From an uncultured Roseovarius sp. (GTDB taxonomy: Bacteria > Pseudomonadota > Alphaproteobacteria > Rhodobacterales > Rhodobacteraceae): a stretch of 64,000 bases of DNA. The notes beneath the pieces are model-generated. The model worked only from the letters and a program-made list of their open reading frames with translations. It was not told the origin of the DNA and did no database searches. This document shows, in pieces, positions 17,951 to 26,766 of the stretch. A program made the translations under genes and the position numbers. The stretch is from positions 1-64,000 of the forward strand of contig CANNCP010000009.1 of NCBI GenBank assembly GCA_947503145.1, read 5' to 3'. Each line of letters opens with the position of its first letter. Position 1 is the first letter of the stretch.

Positions 17951-18517
17951 GTGACCCACGAGATGGATTTGACAGGCCAGTTGCTCATTGCCATGCCGGG
18001 TATGGGAGACGACCGGTTCGGCCATTCGGTGGTGTTCATGTGTGCCCATTCGCCCGAAGGGGCGATGGGGCTGATCGTGAACAAGCCGACCTCGGACTTG
18101 TCGCTGAGCCACCTTCTGGAGCAGCTTTCGATAGAGGCAGGCCCGCAAGCCCGCGAACTGCCGGTGCATTTCGGAGGTCCGGTCGAACACGGGCGCGGCT
18201 TTGTGCTGCATGAGGCGGGCTATGTCTCTCCGGTGTCTACGCTGGAGGTGAACGAGACATTCGCGATGACGGCGACGCTGGACATTCTGGAGGACCTGGC
18301 AAACGGCGGGGGACCTGCGCAGGCGGTTATCGCCCTTGGCTATGCCGGCTGGGGGCCGGGGCAGTTGGAGGCCGAGATCGCGCAGAACGGCTGGTTGATC
18401 TGTCCGGGCACGCCTGATCTGGTCTTTGATACCGCAAATGCCGCGAAATGGGAGATGGCGCTGACCACTCTGGGGATCAGCCCGCTTACGCTGTCGGCGG
18501 ACGCCGGACGCGCCTGA
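17951..18517 (+). CDS. YqgE/AlgH family protein
   Basis: The 188 aa product starts (M)THEMDLTGQLLIAMPGMGD and contains the family hallmarks FGHSVVFMCAHSPEGAMGLIVN, HFGGPVEHGRGFVLH and ALGYAGWGPGQLEAEI. The molecular role is unknown; AlgH was named from alginate regulation in Pseudomonas. GTG 17951 is chosen because AGGAG lies five bases upstream, although the frame is open to 17846. A GC hairpin follows about 80 bases after the stop. Confidence 0.9.
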   Translation: MTHEMDLTGQLLIAMPGMGDDRFGHSVVFMCAHSPEGAMGLIVNKPTSDLSLSHLLEQLSIEAGPQARELPVHFGGPVEHGRGFVLHEAGYVSPVSTLEVNETFAMTATLDILEDLANGGGPAQAVIALGYAGWGPGQLEAEIAQNGWLICPGTPDLVFDTANAAKWEMALTTLGISPLTLSADAGRA

Positions 18518-18596
18518 GTGTTCCCACGCGGAATGTGCGCATGCCGGTTTACCTAAAGCATTCCGCCAAAAGACAGTTTCGCATGTTGGTTCGGTA

Positions 18597-18620
18597 CGCC
18601 GCCTTCGGCGAGAGTATTTT
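18597..18620 (+). terminator. Hairpin plus GAGTATTT tail, probable terminator of the AlgH gene
   Basis: CGCCG pairs with CGGCG around CCTT (18597-18610) and is followed by AGAGTATTTTTGG. The tail AGTATTTTTGGAAAAATGAA continues to 18633 and belongs to the short motif family also seen at 9265 and 60627. The facing gene ends at 18645, so the element may serve both. Confidence 0.6.
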
Positions 18621-18644
18621 TGGAAAAATGAAGGGCCGGGCCAT

Positions 18645-21224
18645 TCAGAACCGGTCGAGCAGGCGACGGAGATAGTCGCGTTCGGCCTCGGGGCGGTCAC
18701 CATCGCCCGAGCGCCGCCGGATTTCGTCCAGCAATTCGCGGGCGCGGCGATAGACATCTTCGCCCTGCAGCAGGCTGTCCTGCGTACCCGCCCGATCGCC
18801 CTGACCCGCGATCCGGCCCAGAGGATCGGATTGTTGTGCGCCATCGGCGCTGCGGGGCTGACCCTGGCCACCCTGATTGTTGCGGTTTGCCTCTGCCAGC
18901 GCTTCGCCCAGATTGCGCATGCCTTCGCGCAGGGCATCCATCGCCTGGGATTGCTGGTCGATGGCTTCGGCCAGATCGTTTTCGCGCAGCGCGTCTTCGG
19001 CACCGTCCATGGCGCGGTCTGCACGGTCGAGCGCGTCGCCTGCCGCATCGCCTGCCTCAAGGTCCTGGCCGGGCAGATTGCCGCGCTGGCGCTCCAGTTC
19101 GCGGCGCAGCGTCTCTTGTCGGTCGGCCAGCCCGCCAGCGCCGGTTTCCCCGTCGCCTTGTGCCTGGCCCTGCTGCTGGCCCTGTCCACGGCCCTGACCT
19201 TCATGGCTCTGGCCGCGGCCCTGGCCGCCACTGCGACCTTCATTATCCTGATTTTCACCTGCCTGCGCGCCGGGATTGAACTGTTCCTGCAAATCGCGGA
19301 ACGCCTGATCCGACAGGCCCTGCTGCTGGCGCAGCGTATCGGCCAACCCCTCCATCGCCTGCTGCCCTTCGGAATCGCCCTGACCACGCTGGCCTTCGGC
19401 CACACGCAGGTTTTCCATCATCTCCTGGAATTCCTGAAGTGCCTGTTGCGCCTCGGCCATGCGGCCCTGTTCCATCAGCTCCTGGATGCGGTCCATCATG
19501 TCCTGCAGGTCCTGCTGGCTGAGTTGCATCGCATTTTCGCTGCCCTGATCGGGCTGATCACTGTCGTTCTCGCGCTGGGCCTGCTGCGATTTCTGTCGCA
19601 GGTAATCCTGCGTCGCATCGCGCAATTCCTGCATCAGGCCCGCAATCTCCTCGTCGCTGGCGCCGTTCTTCATCGCCTCGTTCAGCCGTTCCTGAGCCTG
19701 GCGCATCCGCTCCAGCGCGTCGCCGATATCGCCATCCTCCAGCAGCAGCGCCAGATCCCACATCGCGGTACTGATCTCGTCTTGGGCGGCGGGGGTGAGC
19801 GCGTCGTGACGTACCAGCGTCTCAAGCCGTCGCAGGATCACCCGCAGCCGCAGGTAGGTGGTTTCGGAGCGAAAGAGGCCGTCATCGGGCCGGTACGAGA
19901 TAGCGCGCAGGATCTGGGCGACATCGCGGGCATTGCGCCGCGACCAGAGCAGCGACTGGCGCTGTTCGATCACCGCCGCCGCCAGCGGGTCAAAGAAGCG
20001 GCGGGCTGGCAGAGCCATGGGCGCGGGCGTGCTGCTGCCGGTCTGGTCGCGCGCGTCGGTCACGCTCAGTTCCAGGGTGACGGGCAGATGCGCCCAGGGG
20101 TGGTCCGACAGGTTCTCGATCAGTGCTTCGGTGAACGTATTCCGGTCACCGGTGATCGGCACCGGCAGGTCAAGCACGATCGCCTCGCGCGGCTCGGGGT
20201 CGGTGGCCAGCCCGTAACGGCGCGTCACCCGGTCAGGATCAAGCCGGAAGGTGGCGGTGCCGCCGGTCACGCCGTAATCGTCGCTGGCATGGAAGGGCTG
20301 GCGCAATTGTCCGTCGAATGTCGTGCGCTTGCCCTCGTCGACCAGTGCTACATCGGGGGCGGCGTCGGGCAGCATGGTGATCGTCCAGCTGCGTCCGCCG
20401 GTGTTCTTGATGGCCAATGTGCCGCTCTGCGCAACCTCGAAGCTTTGTTCGGGGTCGGTGGCGGCCCCGACGTCTGTTGTCCGGCCCGAGACGGTTTCCG
20501 AGGTGCTGAGCGCACCCAGCGCGCCGTAAAGGCGCAGGGTGATGCGGCTGCCTTCGGGCACGTCGATATGGTCCTTGAGATCCGGCAGGTAAAGGCTGGG
20601 CAATCCGGTGTAGGGCGGCGGTTCGATCCAGCCCTCCCATGCGGGGCCGGCGGCGATAGCTTGCGCGCCTCCCGGTCCGATCTGGGTAACTGTGCTCACG
20701 CGCCAGATTGACCCGAACAGCAGCGCCACGACCAGACCCAGAAGGGCGATGTAGCGCAGGCCGAACGGATCGCGGTTGGAGATGCGCAGATCAGGCTTGA
20801 TCGCCTGTGCGCGCCCCGCAGCGGCGGCCATGCGCGCAAGGTGCGTGCGCCACAGCGACTCGGAGGCGGCATCGCCCGCGCCGATGGCCTGCTGGTCGGC
20901 CAGTGCCGCCAGCGGGCGCCCTGGCAGTGCGGCATCCATGCGTGCCACGGCCTCGGTCCGGTGCGGCCAGCGAAAATGCCGCAAACCCAGCACCGCAAAG
21001 ACCAGCGCGCCGATGGCAGCGCCGGCCAGCGCCGCGCCCACCAGCTCGACCATGGCCCAGTCCTGAAAGCCCAGCATCAGCGCCGTCGTCGTTGCAGCGA
21101 TCAGCGTCCAGAGCGGCCAGAAGGCCTGCACCAGACGCTCGGCCAGAAGTCCCGCCCATGTCAGGGTCAGCGGACGGCGCAGACGCGCCAGCACGTCGCT
21201 CAGGAGGGGGGGGCGCTCAGCCAT
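18645..21224 (-). CDS. TIGR02302/DUF4175 family membrane protein
   Basis: An 859 aa protein with two N-terminal membrane helices (about 37-75), a third near 152-170, a large beta-rich extracytoplasmic region, and a long Gln/Gly/Glu-rich low-complexity stretch (about 540-720) that probably forms coiled coils. It ends in a helical Arg/Asp-rich tail. The layout matches TIGR02302, found next to lysA in many Rhodobacteraceae. Function unknown; an envelope role is likely. It follows lysA on the same strand with a 48-base gap. Confidence 0.88.
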   Translation of the reverse strand: MAERPPLLSDVLARLRRPLTLTWAGLLAERLVQAFWPLWTLIAATTTALMLGFQDWAMVELVGAALAGAAIGALVFAVLGLRHFRWPHRTEAVARMDAALPGRPLAALADQQAIGAGDAASESLWRTHLARMAAAAGRAQAIKPDLRISNRDPFGLRYIALLGLVVALLFGSIWRVSTVTQIGPGGAQAIAAGPAWEGWIEPPPYTGLPSLYLPDLKDHIDVPEGSRITLRLYGALGALSTSETVSGRTTDVGAATDPEQSFEVAQSGTLAIKNTGGRSWTITMLPDAAPDVALVDEGKRTTFDGQLRQPFHASDDYGVTGGTATFRLDPDRVTRRYGLATDPEPREAIVLDLPVPITGDRNTFTEALIENLSDHPWAHLPVTLELSVTDARDQTGSSTPAPMALPARRFFDPLAAAVIEQRQSLLWSRRNARDVAQILRAISYRPDDGLFRSETTYLRLRVILRRLETLVRHDALTPAAQDEISTAMWDLALLLEDGDIGDALERMRQAQERLNEAMKNGASDEEIAGLMQELRDATQDYLRQKSQQAQRENDSDQPDQGSENAMQLSQQDLQDMMDRIQELMEQGRMAEAQQALQEFQEMMENLRVAEGQRGQGDSEGQQAMEGLADTLRQQQGLSDQAFRDLQEQFNPGAQAGENQDNEGRSGGQGRGQSHEGQGRGQGQQQGQAQGDGETGAGGLADRQETLRRELERQRGNLPGQDLEAGDAAGDALDRADRAMDGAEDALRENDLAEAIDQQSQAMDALREGMRNLGEALAEANRNNQGGQGQPRSADGAQQSDPLGRIAGQGDRAGTQDSLLQGEDVYRRARELLDEIRRRSGDGDRPEAERDYLRRLLDRF

Positions 21225-21272
21225 TTATCTGTTCGGCAACCTTTCTCCGGCATGGGCAGCGCGCGTGATGCG

Positions 21273-22538
21273 CTACAACCACTCGGGAATGGTATCGCGA
21301 TTTATCATTTCGTCAAAGGTCGGTCTTGTGCGGATGACGGCGAATTGATGCCCATGCACCAGGACTTCGGGGGTCAGCGGACGGGTATTGTATTCGCTGG
21401 CCATCACGGCACCGTAGGCCCCGGCGCTGCGGAAGGCGACCAGGTCACCGGCGGCAAGCGGCGGCATCATCCGTGCGCGCGCAAAGGTATCACCGCTTTC
21501 GCAGATCGGGCCGACGATGTCGTAGGGCTGTTGCGCGGTCCCTGCCTGCGGCTCGATCACCGGAATGATATCGTGCCAGGCGTCATACATGGCCGGGCGA
21601 ATGAGATCGTTCATCGCCGCATCAAGAATGAGAAAATCGCGATCCTCGCCGGATTTGACGTAGATCACTTCGCTGACCAGCAGCCCGGCATTGCCCGCGA
21701 TCAATCGGCCCGGCTCGATCTCGATCTCGCAGCCCAGATGGCCGACCGTCTCGCGGATCATCGCGCCGTATTCAGTGGGCAGGGGCGGGGCGGTGTTGGA
21801 GCGGGTATAGGGAATGCCCAGGCCGCCGCCCAGATCCAGCCGCCGGATGTCGTGGCCATCGGCGCGCAGCACTTCGGTCAACTCGGCGACTTTTGCGTAG
21901 GCTTGGGCGAACGGGGCCAGATTGGTCAGCTGGCTGCCGATATGCACGTCGATCCCGATCACTTCCAGTCCCGGAAGCGCCGCCGCCTCGGCATAGACGG
22001 CGCGGGCGCGGGCGATGGGAATGCCAAACTTGTTCTCGGATTTGCCGGTGGCGATCTTGGCGTGGGTCTTGGCGTCCACATCCGGGTTGACCCGGACGGT
22101 GATCGGCGCGCGCAGGCCCAGTTCCAGCGCGACCGCGTTCAACGCGATCATTTCCGGCTCGCTCTCGATGTTGAACTGGCGGATGCCGCCTTCCAGCGCC
22201 AGCCGCATCTCATCCTTTGTCTTGCCGACGCCGGAAAACACGATCTTTTCGCCGGGCACGCCAGCCGCTCGGGCGCGCATGTATTCGCCGCCCGATACCA
22301 CATCCATGCCGGCCCCCAGCGCGGCCAGCGTCTTGAGGATCGCCTGATTGCTGGCGGCCTTCATCGCGTAGCACACCAGATGGTCCATGCCCTCCAGCGC
22401 CTCGTCAAAGAGGCGGAAATGCCGTTCTAGCGTGGCGGTCGAATAGACGTAAAAAGGCGTGCCGACACTGGCCGCGATCTCGGCCACCGGCACGTCCTCG
22501 GCGTACAAGGTGCCGCCGCGATAGAGAAAATGATCCAT
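21273..22538 (-). CDS. lysA: Diaminopimelate decarboxylase
   Basis: LysA decarboxylates meso-diaminopimelate to L-lysine with pyridoxal phosphate. The 421 aa protein shows the PLP-binding Lys60 in CYAMKAASN, the HIGSQLTNL motif, the Gly-rich LDLGGGLGIPY phosphate loop, EPGRLIAGNAG and the C-terminal CESGDTFA with the active-site Cys and the closing DLVAFRSAGAYG. Length is normal. It starts at ATG 22538. In related genomes it usually lies behind argH and a small lipoprotein; here those genes are 11 kb away. Confidence 0.96.
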   Translation of the reverse strand: MDHFLYRGGTLYAEDVPVAEIAASVGTPFYVYSTATLERHFRLFDEALEGMDHLVCYAMKAASNQAILKTLAALGAGMDVVSGGEYMRARAAGVPGEKIVFSGVGKTKDEMRLALEGGIRQFNIESEPEMIALNAVALELGLRAPITVRVNPDVDAKTHAKIATGKSENKFGIPIARARAVYAEAAALPGLEVIGIDVHIGSQLTNLAPFAQAYAKVAELTEVLRADGHDIRRLDLGGGLGIPYTRSNTAPPLPTEYGAMIRETVGHLGCEIEIEPGRLIAGNAGLLVSEVIYVKSGEDRDFLILDAAMNDLIRPAMYDAWHDIIPVIEPQAGTAQQPYDIVGPICESGDTFARARMMPPLAAGDLVAFRSAGAYGAVMASEYNTRPLTPEVLVHGHQFAVIRTRPTFDEMINRDTIPEWL

Positions 22539-22613
22539 GATGCAAATCCAAGTGTTCAGGTGGCGTCATATCAGAGGAGCCGGCCTTTGCAACAACGGCG
22601 CTGTTTCAGCGTG

Positions 22614-24626
22614 TCATGCCGCCAGCCCGCGCCCCTTCAGCAGGGCTTCGGGCCCCGGTAGTCGCCCGCGAAACGCCAGGTACAGCGCCTCGGCATCCTG
22701 TGATCCGCCGCGCGACAGGATGTGCCGCTCCAACGCGGCGGCGCGTTCGGGGTCGAATGGCCCGCCTGCCTGCTGAAACGCGTCGAACGCATCGGCATCC
22801 ATCACCTCGGACCACATGTAGCTGTAATAACCCGACGAATAGCCATCGCCCGAGAACACATGCGCGAATTGCGGCGTCGCATGGCGCATTGTGATTGCGT
22901 GGGGCATGCCGATCCCGGCCAGTATCTCGGTCTGCCGCGCCATCGGATCAATGGGCGTTTCGCCTTCGTGAAACGCCAAATCGACCAGAGCGGACCCGAG
23001 GTATTCAACTGTCTGAAACCCCATGTCAAAGGTCGCGGCCCCCAGCACCTTGTCCAGCAGCGCCTGCGGCATCGCCTCGCCGGTTTCGGCATGGGTGGCG
23101 AACTCGGCCAGCACTTCGGGCACTTCCAGCCAGTGTTCGAACAACTGGCTGGGCAGTTCCACGAAATCGCGGGCAACGGAGGTGCCGCTGACGCTCTCAT
23201 AGCGCACATCCGACAGCATCTGGTGCAGCGCATGGCCGAACTCGTGAAACAGCGTGCGCGCGTCATCATAGCTCAGCAGTGCCGGATCGCCCTTGGCAAA
23301 GTTGCACACATTGATGACCACGGGTGCCTGCACTTTGGGAAATTGCGCCTGACCGCGCATGGCCGAACACCATGCGCCAGAGCGCTTCGAGCCGCGCGCG
23401 AAATAGTCACCGATAAAGACTGCCACATGCGCGCCGTCGCGCGTGACCTCCCACACCCGGCAATCGGGGTGATAGAGCGGCACGTCGAGCGCGCGGAATT
23501 CGAGGCCAAAGAGACGCTGCGCGCAGGCGAACGCCGCCTCGATCATCCGGTCCAGTTGCAGATACGGCTTTACCTCGCTCTCATCGAGATCATGTTCGGC
23601 CTGCCTGCGTTTTTCGGCATAATAGCGCCAGTCCCACGGCTCCAGCGTGCCGTTGACGCCGTCGGCCTGCATCATCTGCGTCAGGAGCTCGGCATCGGCC
23701 AGCGCCTGTGCGCGGGCGGGGGTCCAGACCTGCATCAACAGATCGCGCACGGCGTCTGGCGTCTTGGCCATTTCAGTTTCCAGCTTGAAATCGGCAAAGC
23801 TGTCATACCCCAGCAGCTGCGCCCGCTCGGCGCGCAGGGCCAGCGTCTCGGCGGCGATGGCGCGGTTGTCGGTCTCGCCGCCATTCGCGCCGCGCGCGGC
23901 CCAGGCCGCAAATGCCTGTTCGCGTAGGTCGCGCCGGTCGGAAAACTGCAGGAACGGCACGATCAGCGACCGCGACAGGGTGATCACCGGCCTGTCCAGC
24001 CCTTTTTCCTTGCCCGCCGCGTGTGCGGCGCGGACCAGAAAATCGGGCAGCCCGCCAAGATCGCCCTCGCCCAACGCCATCTGCCACGCGGCCTCGTCCG
24101 CCAGCAGATTCTGGGTGAACGCCGTGCCCAGTTCTGCCAGTCGGGCCATGATGGTACGCATGCGGGCGTCCTCTTCACCGGTCAGTGCGGCGCCTGCGCG
24201 GCGGAACCCGCGATGGGTCAGCATCAGAACGCGGCTCTGTTCCGGTGTGAGATCCAGCGCCTCGCGCGTGTCCCATAGTGCCTCGATCCGTGCAAAGAGT
24301 TGTTTGTTACCCGATACCCAGGACGAATAACCTGCCAGTTTGGGCGAGAAATCCCGCTGTAGCGCCTGTCGCGCCGGATTGCTGTCCGCGCCCGCGAGGG
24401 TGAAAAAGACCGACAGCACCTTGTCCAGCGCCGCACCCGACGCCTCCAGCGCCTCGATGGTGTTGGCAAATGTGGGTGGTGCGGGGTTTTCTGCAATCGC
24501 GGTGATTTCTTCGCGGGCCTCGGCCATTGCTGCATCGAACGCAGGCGCAAAATCATCGTCCGCGATGTCGGAAAACGGTGCCAGTTGAAACGGGCCGGTC
24601 CAGTCGCGCAAGAGCGGGTTGGTCAT
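22614..24626 (-). CDS. M3-family metallopeptidase (oligopeptidase A / Dcp-like)
   Basis: The 670 aa zinc peptidase has the catalytic motif HEFGHALH at residues 461-468 (His461, His465 and Glu462), preceded by the long helical N-terminal half of M3 enzymes and followed by the substrate-contact segment SGYYSYMWSEVMDADAF. It degrades short peptides in the cytoplasm; dipeptidyl carboxypeptidase versus oligopeptidase A cannot be separated by eye. It follows the MoeB-like gene after three bases, so the two form an operon. Confidence 0.93.
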   Translation of the reverse strand: MTNPLLRDWTGPFQLAPFSDIADDDFAPAFDAAMAEAREEITAIAENPAPPTFANTIEALEASGAALDKVLSVFFTLAGADSNPARQALQRDFSPKLAGYSSWVSGNKQLFARIEALWDTREALDLTPEQSRVLMLTHRGFRRAGAALTGEEDARMRTIMARLAELGTAFTQNLLADEAAWQMALGEGDLGGLPDFLVRAAHAAGKEKGLDRPVITLSRSLIVPFLQFSDRRDLREQAFAAWAARGANGGETDNRAIAAETLALRAERAQLLGYDSFADFKLETEMAKTPDAVRDLLMQVWTPARAQALADAELLTQMMQADGVNGTLEPWDWRYYAEKRRQAEHDLDESEVKPYLQLDRMIEAAFACAQRLFGLEFRALDVPLYHPDCRVWEVTRDGAHVAVFIGDYFARGSKRSGAWCSAMRGQAQFPKVQAPVVINVCNFAKGDPALLSYDDARTLFHEFGHALHQMLSDVRYESVSGTSVARDFVELPSQLFEHWLEVPEVLAEFATHAETGEAMPQALLDKVLGAATFDMGFQTVEYLGSALVDLAFHEGETPIDPMARQTEILAGIGMPHAITMRHATPQFAHVFSGDGYSSGYYSYMWSEVMDADAFDAFQQAGGPFDPERAAALERHILSRGGSQDAEALYLAFRGRLPGPEALLKGRGLAA

Positions 24627-24629
24627 GTG

Positions 24630-25670
24630 CTATTCCTTACTTCCGCAAACGCGGCAATCCGCACGCGGTGTCAGTTTGAATTTGCGCGCATCCGCATGAA
24701 GCGCGTCGTAAATCAGCATCTCACCGCGCAGCGGCGTGCCCGCGCCGGTGATCAGCTTGATCGTCTCACCGGCCAGCATCGCCCCGATCACGCCGGGCAA
24801 CGCCCCCATCACGCCGGCCTCGGCGCACGACGGCGCAAGGGCCGCATCGGGGGCGTGTTCGAAAATGCACTCATAGCAGGGCGTGCCGCGCGCCGGATCA
24901 AAGATGCTGACCTGCCCCTCCCATTGCGACAGCGCGCCAGAGACCAGCGGTAGGCCAAGTGCTGCGGCAGTGCGGTTGGCCAGATAGCGGGTCTCAAAGT
25001 TGTCCAGGCCTTCCAGAATGATGTCGTAGTCGGCAAAGAGATCGGCGGCGATCTCTTGCGTCAGGCGGCAATGATAGGGGCGTACGGTCACATGCGGGTT
25101 TTGCGCAGCGATTGCCGCCGCCGCCGATTGCACCTTGGGCAGGCCGATGGCGGCGTCGGGATGGATCACCTGGCGGTGCAGGTTCGACGCATCCACCACA
25201 TCGTCGTCGATCACGCCGATGGTGCCCACACCGGCGGCGGCCAGATACATCAGCGCGGGCGACCCGAGCCCGCCTGCCCCGATCACCAGAACACGCGCTT
25301 CCTTTAGCTTCTTCTGCCCCGGACCGCCGACCTCGCGCAGCACGATGTGGCGCGCATAGCGTTCCAGCTCGGCCTCTGAAAAGCTGCCCAATTGCTGCGG
25401 CTTTGCGGTGCGCTGCGCCGATCGTCCGCGCAGCCAGTGCAGTATCCGAGCGTATCCCAGCCCCAGCGCGGCGAATCCGCCCAGCAACAGCCAGGGTGCT
25501 GCACTTGCACCCGTCGCCAGCCGCAGCGGATGGCCTTCGGGCAGGATCAGGTGCAGTCCGACAATCCCGGCCCAAAGGCATGCGATCATTCCCCAGCGCA
25601 GCCGCGCAGGCGTGCCCAGAACGATCCCCAGCACCCACAGCGCCCCCGCCAGAACCAGAACCAGCGCCAT
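24630..25670 (-). CDS. MoeB/ThiF/HesA-family adenylyltransferase
   Basis: A 346 aa E1-like protein. An N-terminal stretch of three hydrophobic helices (about 1-85) precedes the ThiF domain: FSEAELERYARHIVLREVGG, the nucleotide loop GAGGLGSPALMYLAAAGVG, DDDVVDASNLHRQ, and a zinc-type Cys pair near the end (ADCRVCGSKE). It would adenylate the C-terminal Gly of MoaD or ThiS. The Met at 25670 is chosen because it overlaps the stop of the upstream dUTPase-like frame as ATGA; nine further codons are open upstream. The membrane segment is unusual for MoeB but common in this lineage. Confidence 0.85.
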   Translation of the reverse strand: MALVLVLAGALWVLGIVLGTPARLRWGMIACLWAGIVGLHLILPEGHPLRLATGASAAPWLLLGGFAALGLGYARILHWLRGRSAQRTAKPQQLGSFSEAELERYARHIVLREVGGPGQKKLKEARVLVIGAGGLGSPALMYLAAAGVGTIGVIDDDVVDASNLHRQVIHPDAAIGLPKVQSAAAAIAAQNPHVTVRPYHCRLTQEIAADLFADYDIILEGLDNFETRYLANRTAAALGLPLVSGALSQWEGQVSIFDPARGTPCYECIFEHAPDAALAPSCAEAGVMGALPGVIGAMLAGETIKLITGAGTPLRGEMLIYDALHADARKFKLTPRADCRVCGSKE

Positions 25671-25903
25671 CAGCCCGCACCCGTCGCGGCATGGCAACCC
25701 GCCCCGCGCGACCTGCCGACCAGATCAACACCTGCCTGTAGCATCGGCACCACCACCATTTGCGCGACGTGACAGGGCGCATTGTCCGCGTTCGGCAAAA
25801 TTATCCGCAACAGCCCCGGATTATCCACGAAAGAAAGCCGAGTTGCAGGTTGCAGAATCGAGCCACCAGATCTTGTAACGCTTTCTGCCCGTTTCATTGC
25901 CAC
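25670..25903 (-). pseudogene. Remnant of the 3' end of dut (dUTPase)
   Basis: The 77-codon frame ends HVAQMVVVPMLQAGVDLVG...RGAGCHAATGAG and overlaps the MoeB-like start as ATGA. It resembles the last two dUTPase motifs (RIAQMVxxP and RGxGGFGxTG) and, more weakly, motifs 2-3 (RSGG..., VDNPGLLRIILPN). The N-terminal half and motif 1 are missing and motif 5 has lost its Gly-Phe core, so a working dUTPase is unlikely. The break lies next to a palindromic repeat at 25916. In related genomes dut precedes a moeB-like gene, which supports the assignment. A chance resemblance in a leader region is the alternative. Confidence 0.5.
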
Positions 25904-25915
25904 TCCTGCCTACCC

Positions 25916-25961
25916 AAAGCGTTTGCTTGTTTGCGAAATCAGACGCAAGGCGAAACGCTTT
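25916..25961. repeat. Palindromic repeat (variant) and gene-free stretch to 26215
   Basis: AAAGCGTTTGC ... GCGAAACGCTTT forms a stem with AAAGCGTTT/AAACGCTTT ends around a variable centre, related to the other dispersed palindromes of the window. From 25962 to 26215 no convincing gene, RNA or further repeat was seen; it may be debris left by the event that truncated dut. Confidence 0.6.
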
Positions 25962-26215
25962 GATATCGCCTAATGTAACTGTTTTGAGGTTGCGGGCAAT
26001 CACCACAACGCAGATCCACCTGACGCCGAAAGCGCCCCAAACCTCGCAGGTTCCTTGCGCAACCATGTGCAGGGGGCTTGCGTCTGTCGGGCCATATCGA
26101 GGTTGCGAGGCGTGTGGACGCCCAGCATCATGACGACAGCAGTGGCAGCGAAAGCTCAATCAGCATGACGGAAACCCGCGCCACACCCACCGGATTGCTG
26201 CCGCCGGCGTGGCAG

Positions 26216-26593
26216 TCAGTCTGCGGCATGTTTCTGCAGCACCGCGAGCGGCACGATGTCGAGTGCTGCCATGTGGGTGGCCGACAGCCGTACCTGCGGT
26301 GCACAGCCCTCGTCATGGGCCTGCAGGAACCGCGCGGCGCACAGACACCACTGATCGCCGGCCCGCAGCCCGGCAAATCCGTATTCGGGGCGCGGCGTGC
26401 TCAGGTCGTTACCGACATATTTCGAGAACGCCAGAAACTCGGCTGTCATCAGCGCGCAGACGGTATGGCTGCCCCGATCCTCGGGGCAGGTGTTGCAATG
26501 GCCGTCACGGAAGAATCCGGTGACCGGATCGGCATCCGAGCAAGGCGACAGCACATCGCCCAGAACGTTCACGGGATTGTCTTTGCGGATCAT
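26216..26593 (-). CDS. DUF2237 family protein
   Basis: The 125 aa protein matches DUF2237 closely: NVLGDVLSPCSDADPVTGFF, RDGHCNTCPEDRGSHTVCA, MTAEFLAFSKYVGNDLSTP and GDQWCLCAARFLQA occur in order. Several conserved Cys and His residues suggest metal binding, but the function is unknown. The start at 26593 has GAGGGAA ten bases upstream. It stands alone between two repeat-containing gaps. Confidence 0.9.
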   Translation of the reverse strand: MIRKDNPVNVLGDVLSPCSDADPVTGFFRDGHCNTCPEDRGSHTVCALMTAEFLAFSKYVGNDLSTPRPEYGFAGLRAGDQWCLCAARFLQAHDEGCAPQVRLSATHMAALDIVPLAVLQKHAAD

Positions 26594-26622
26594 GGTGCGG
26601 TTCCCTCTTTTCCGGCTCAGCC

Positions 26623-26668
26623 TAAAGCATTTTGCGTTTTTCCTGAATCAGGAAAAGCGGAAAAGGCT
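26623..26668. repeat. Palindromic repeat (variant)
   Basis: AAAGCATTTTGCG is followed by a near-perfect inverted repeat, TTTTTCCTGA-A-TCAGGAAAA, around the CTGAATCA centre shared with the copies at 32383 and 37201. Further inverted GCGTTTTGCAT / ATGCAAAA segments lie at about 26691-26732. The gap contains no gene. Confidence 0.55.
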
Positions 26669-26766
26669 CACTCCCTTTCGGTCGTTGTGGGCGTTTTGCA
26701 TCCGATCCGTGGCTCTGAATCAAATGCAAAATACATTAGCCGATCGGGTACGGCAGGCAAAGCTGT

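Noticed and set aside
18831..20711. 626-codon plus-strand open frame opposite TIGR02302
   Set aside because: A mirror of the Gln/Gly-rich coding strand (Leu/Ala-rich nonsense); TIGR02302 on the minus strand has clear family layout and follows lysA.
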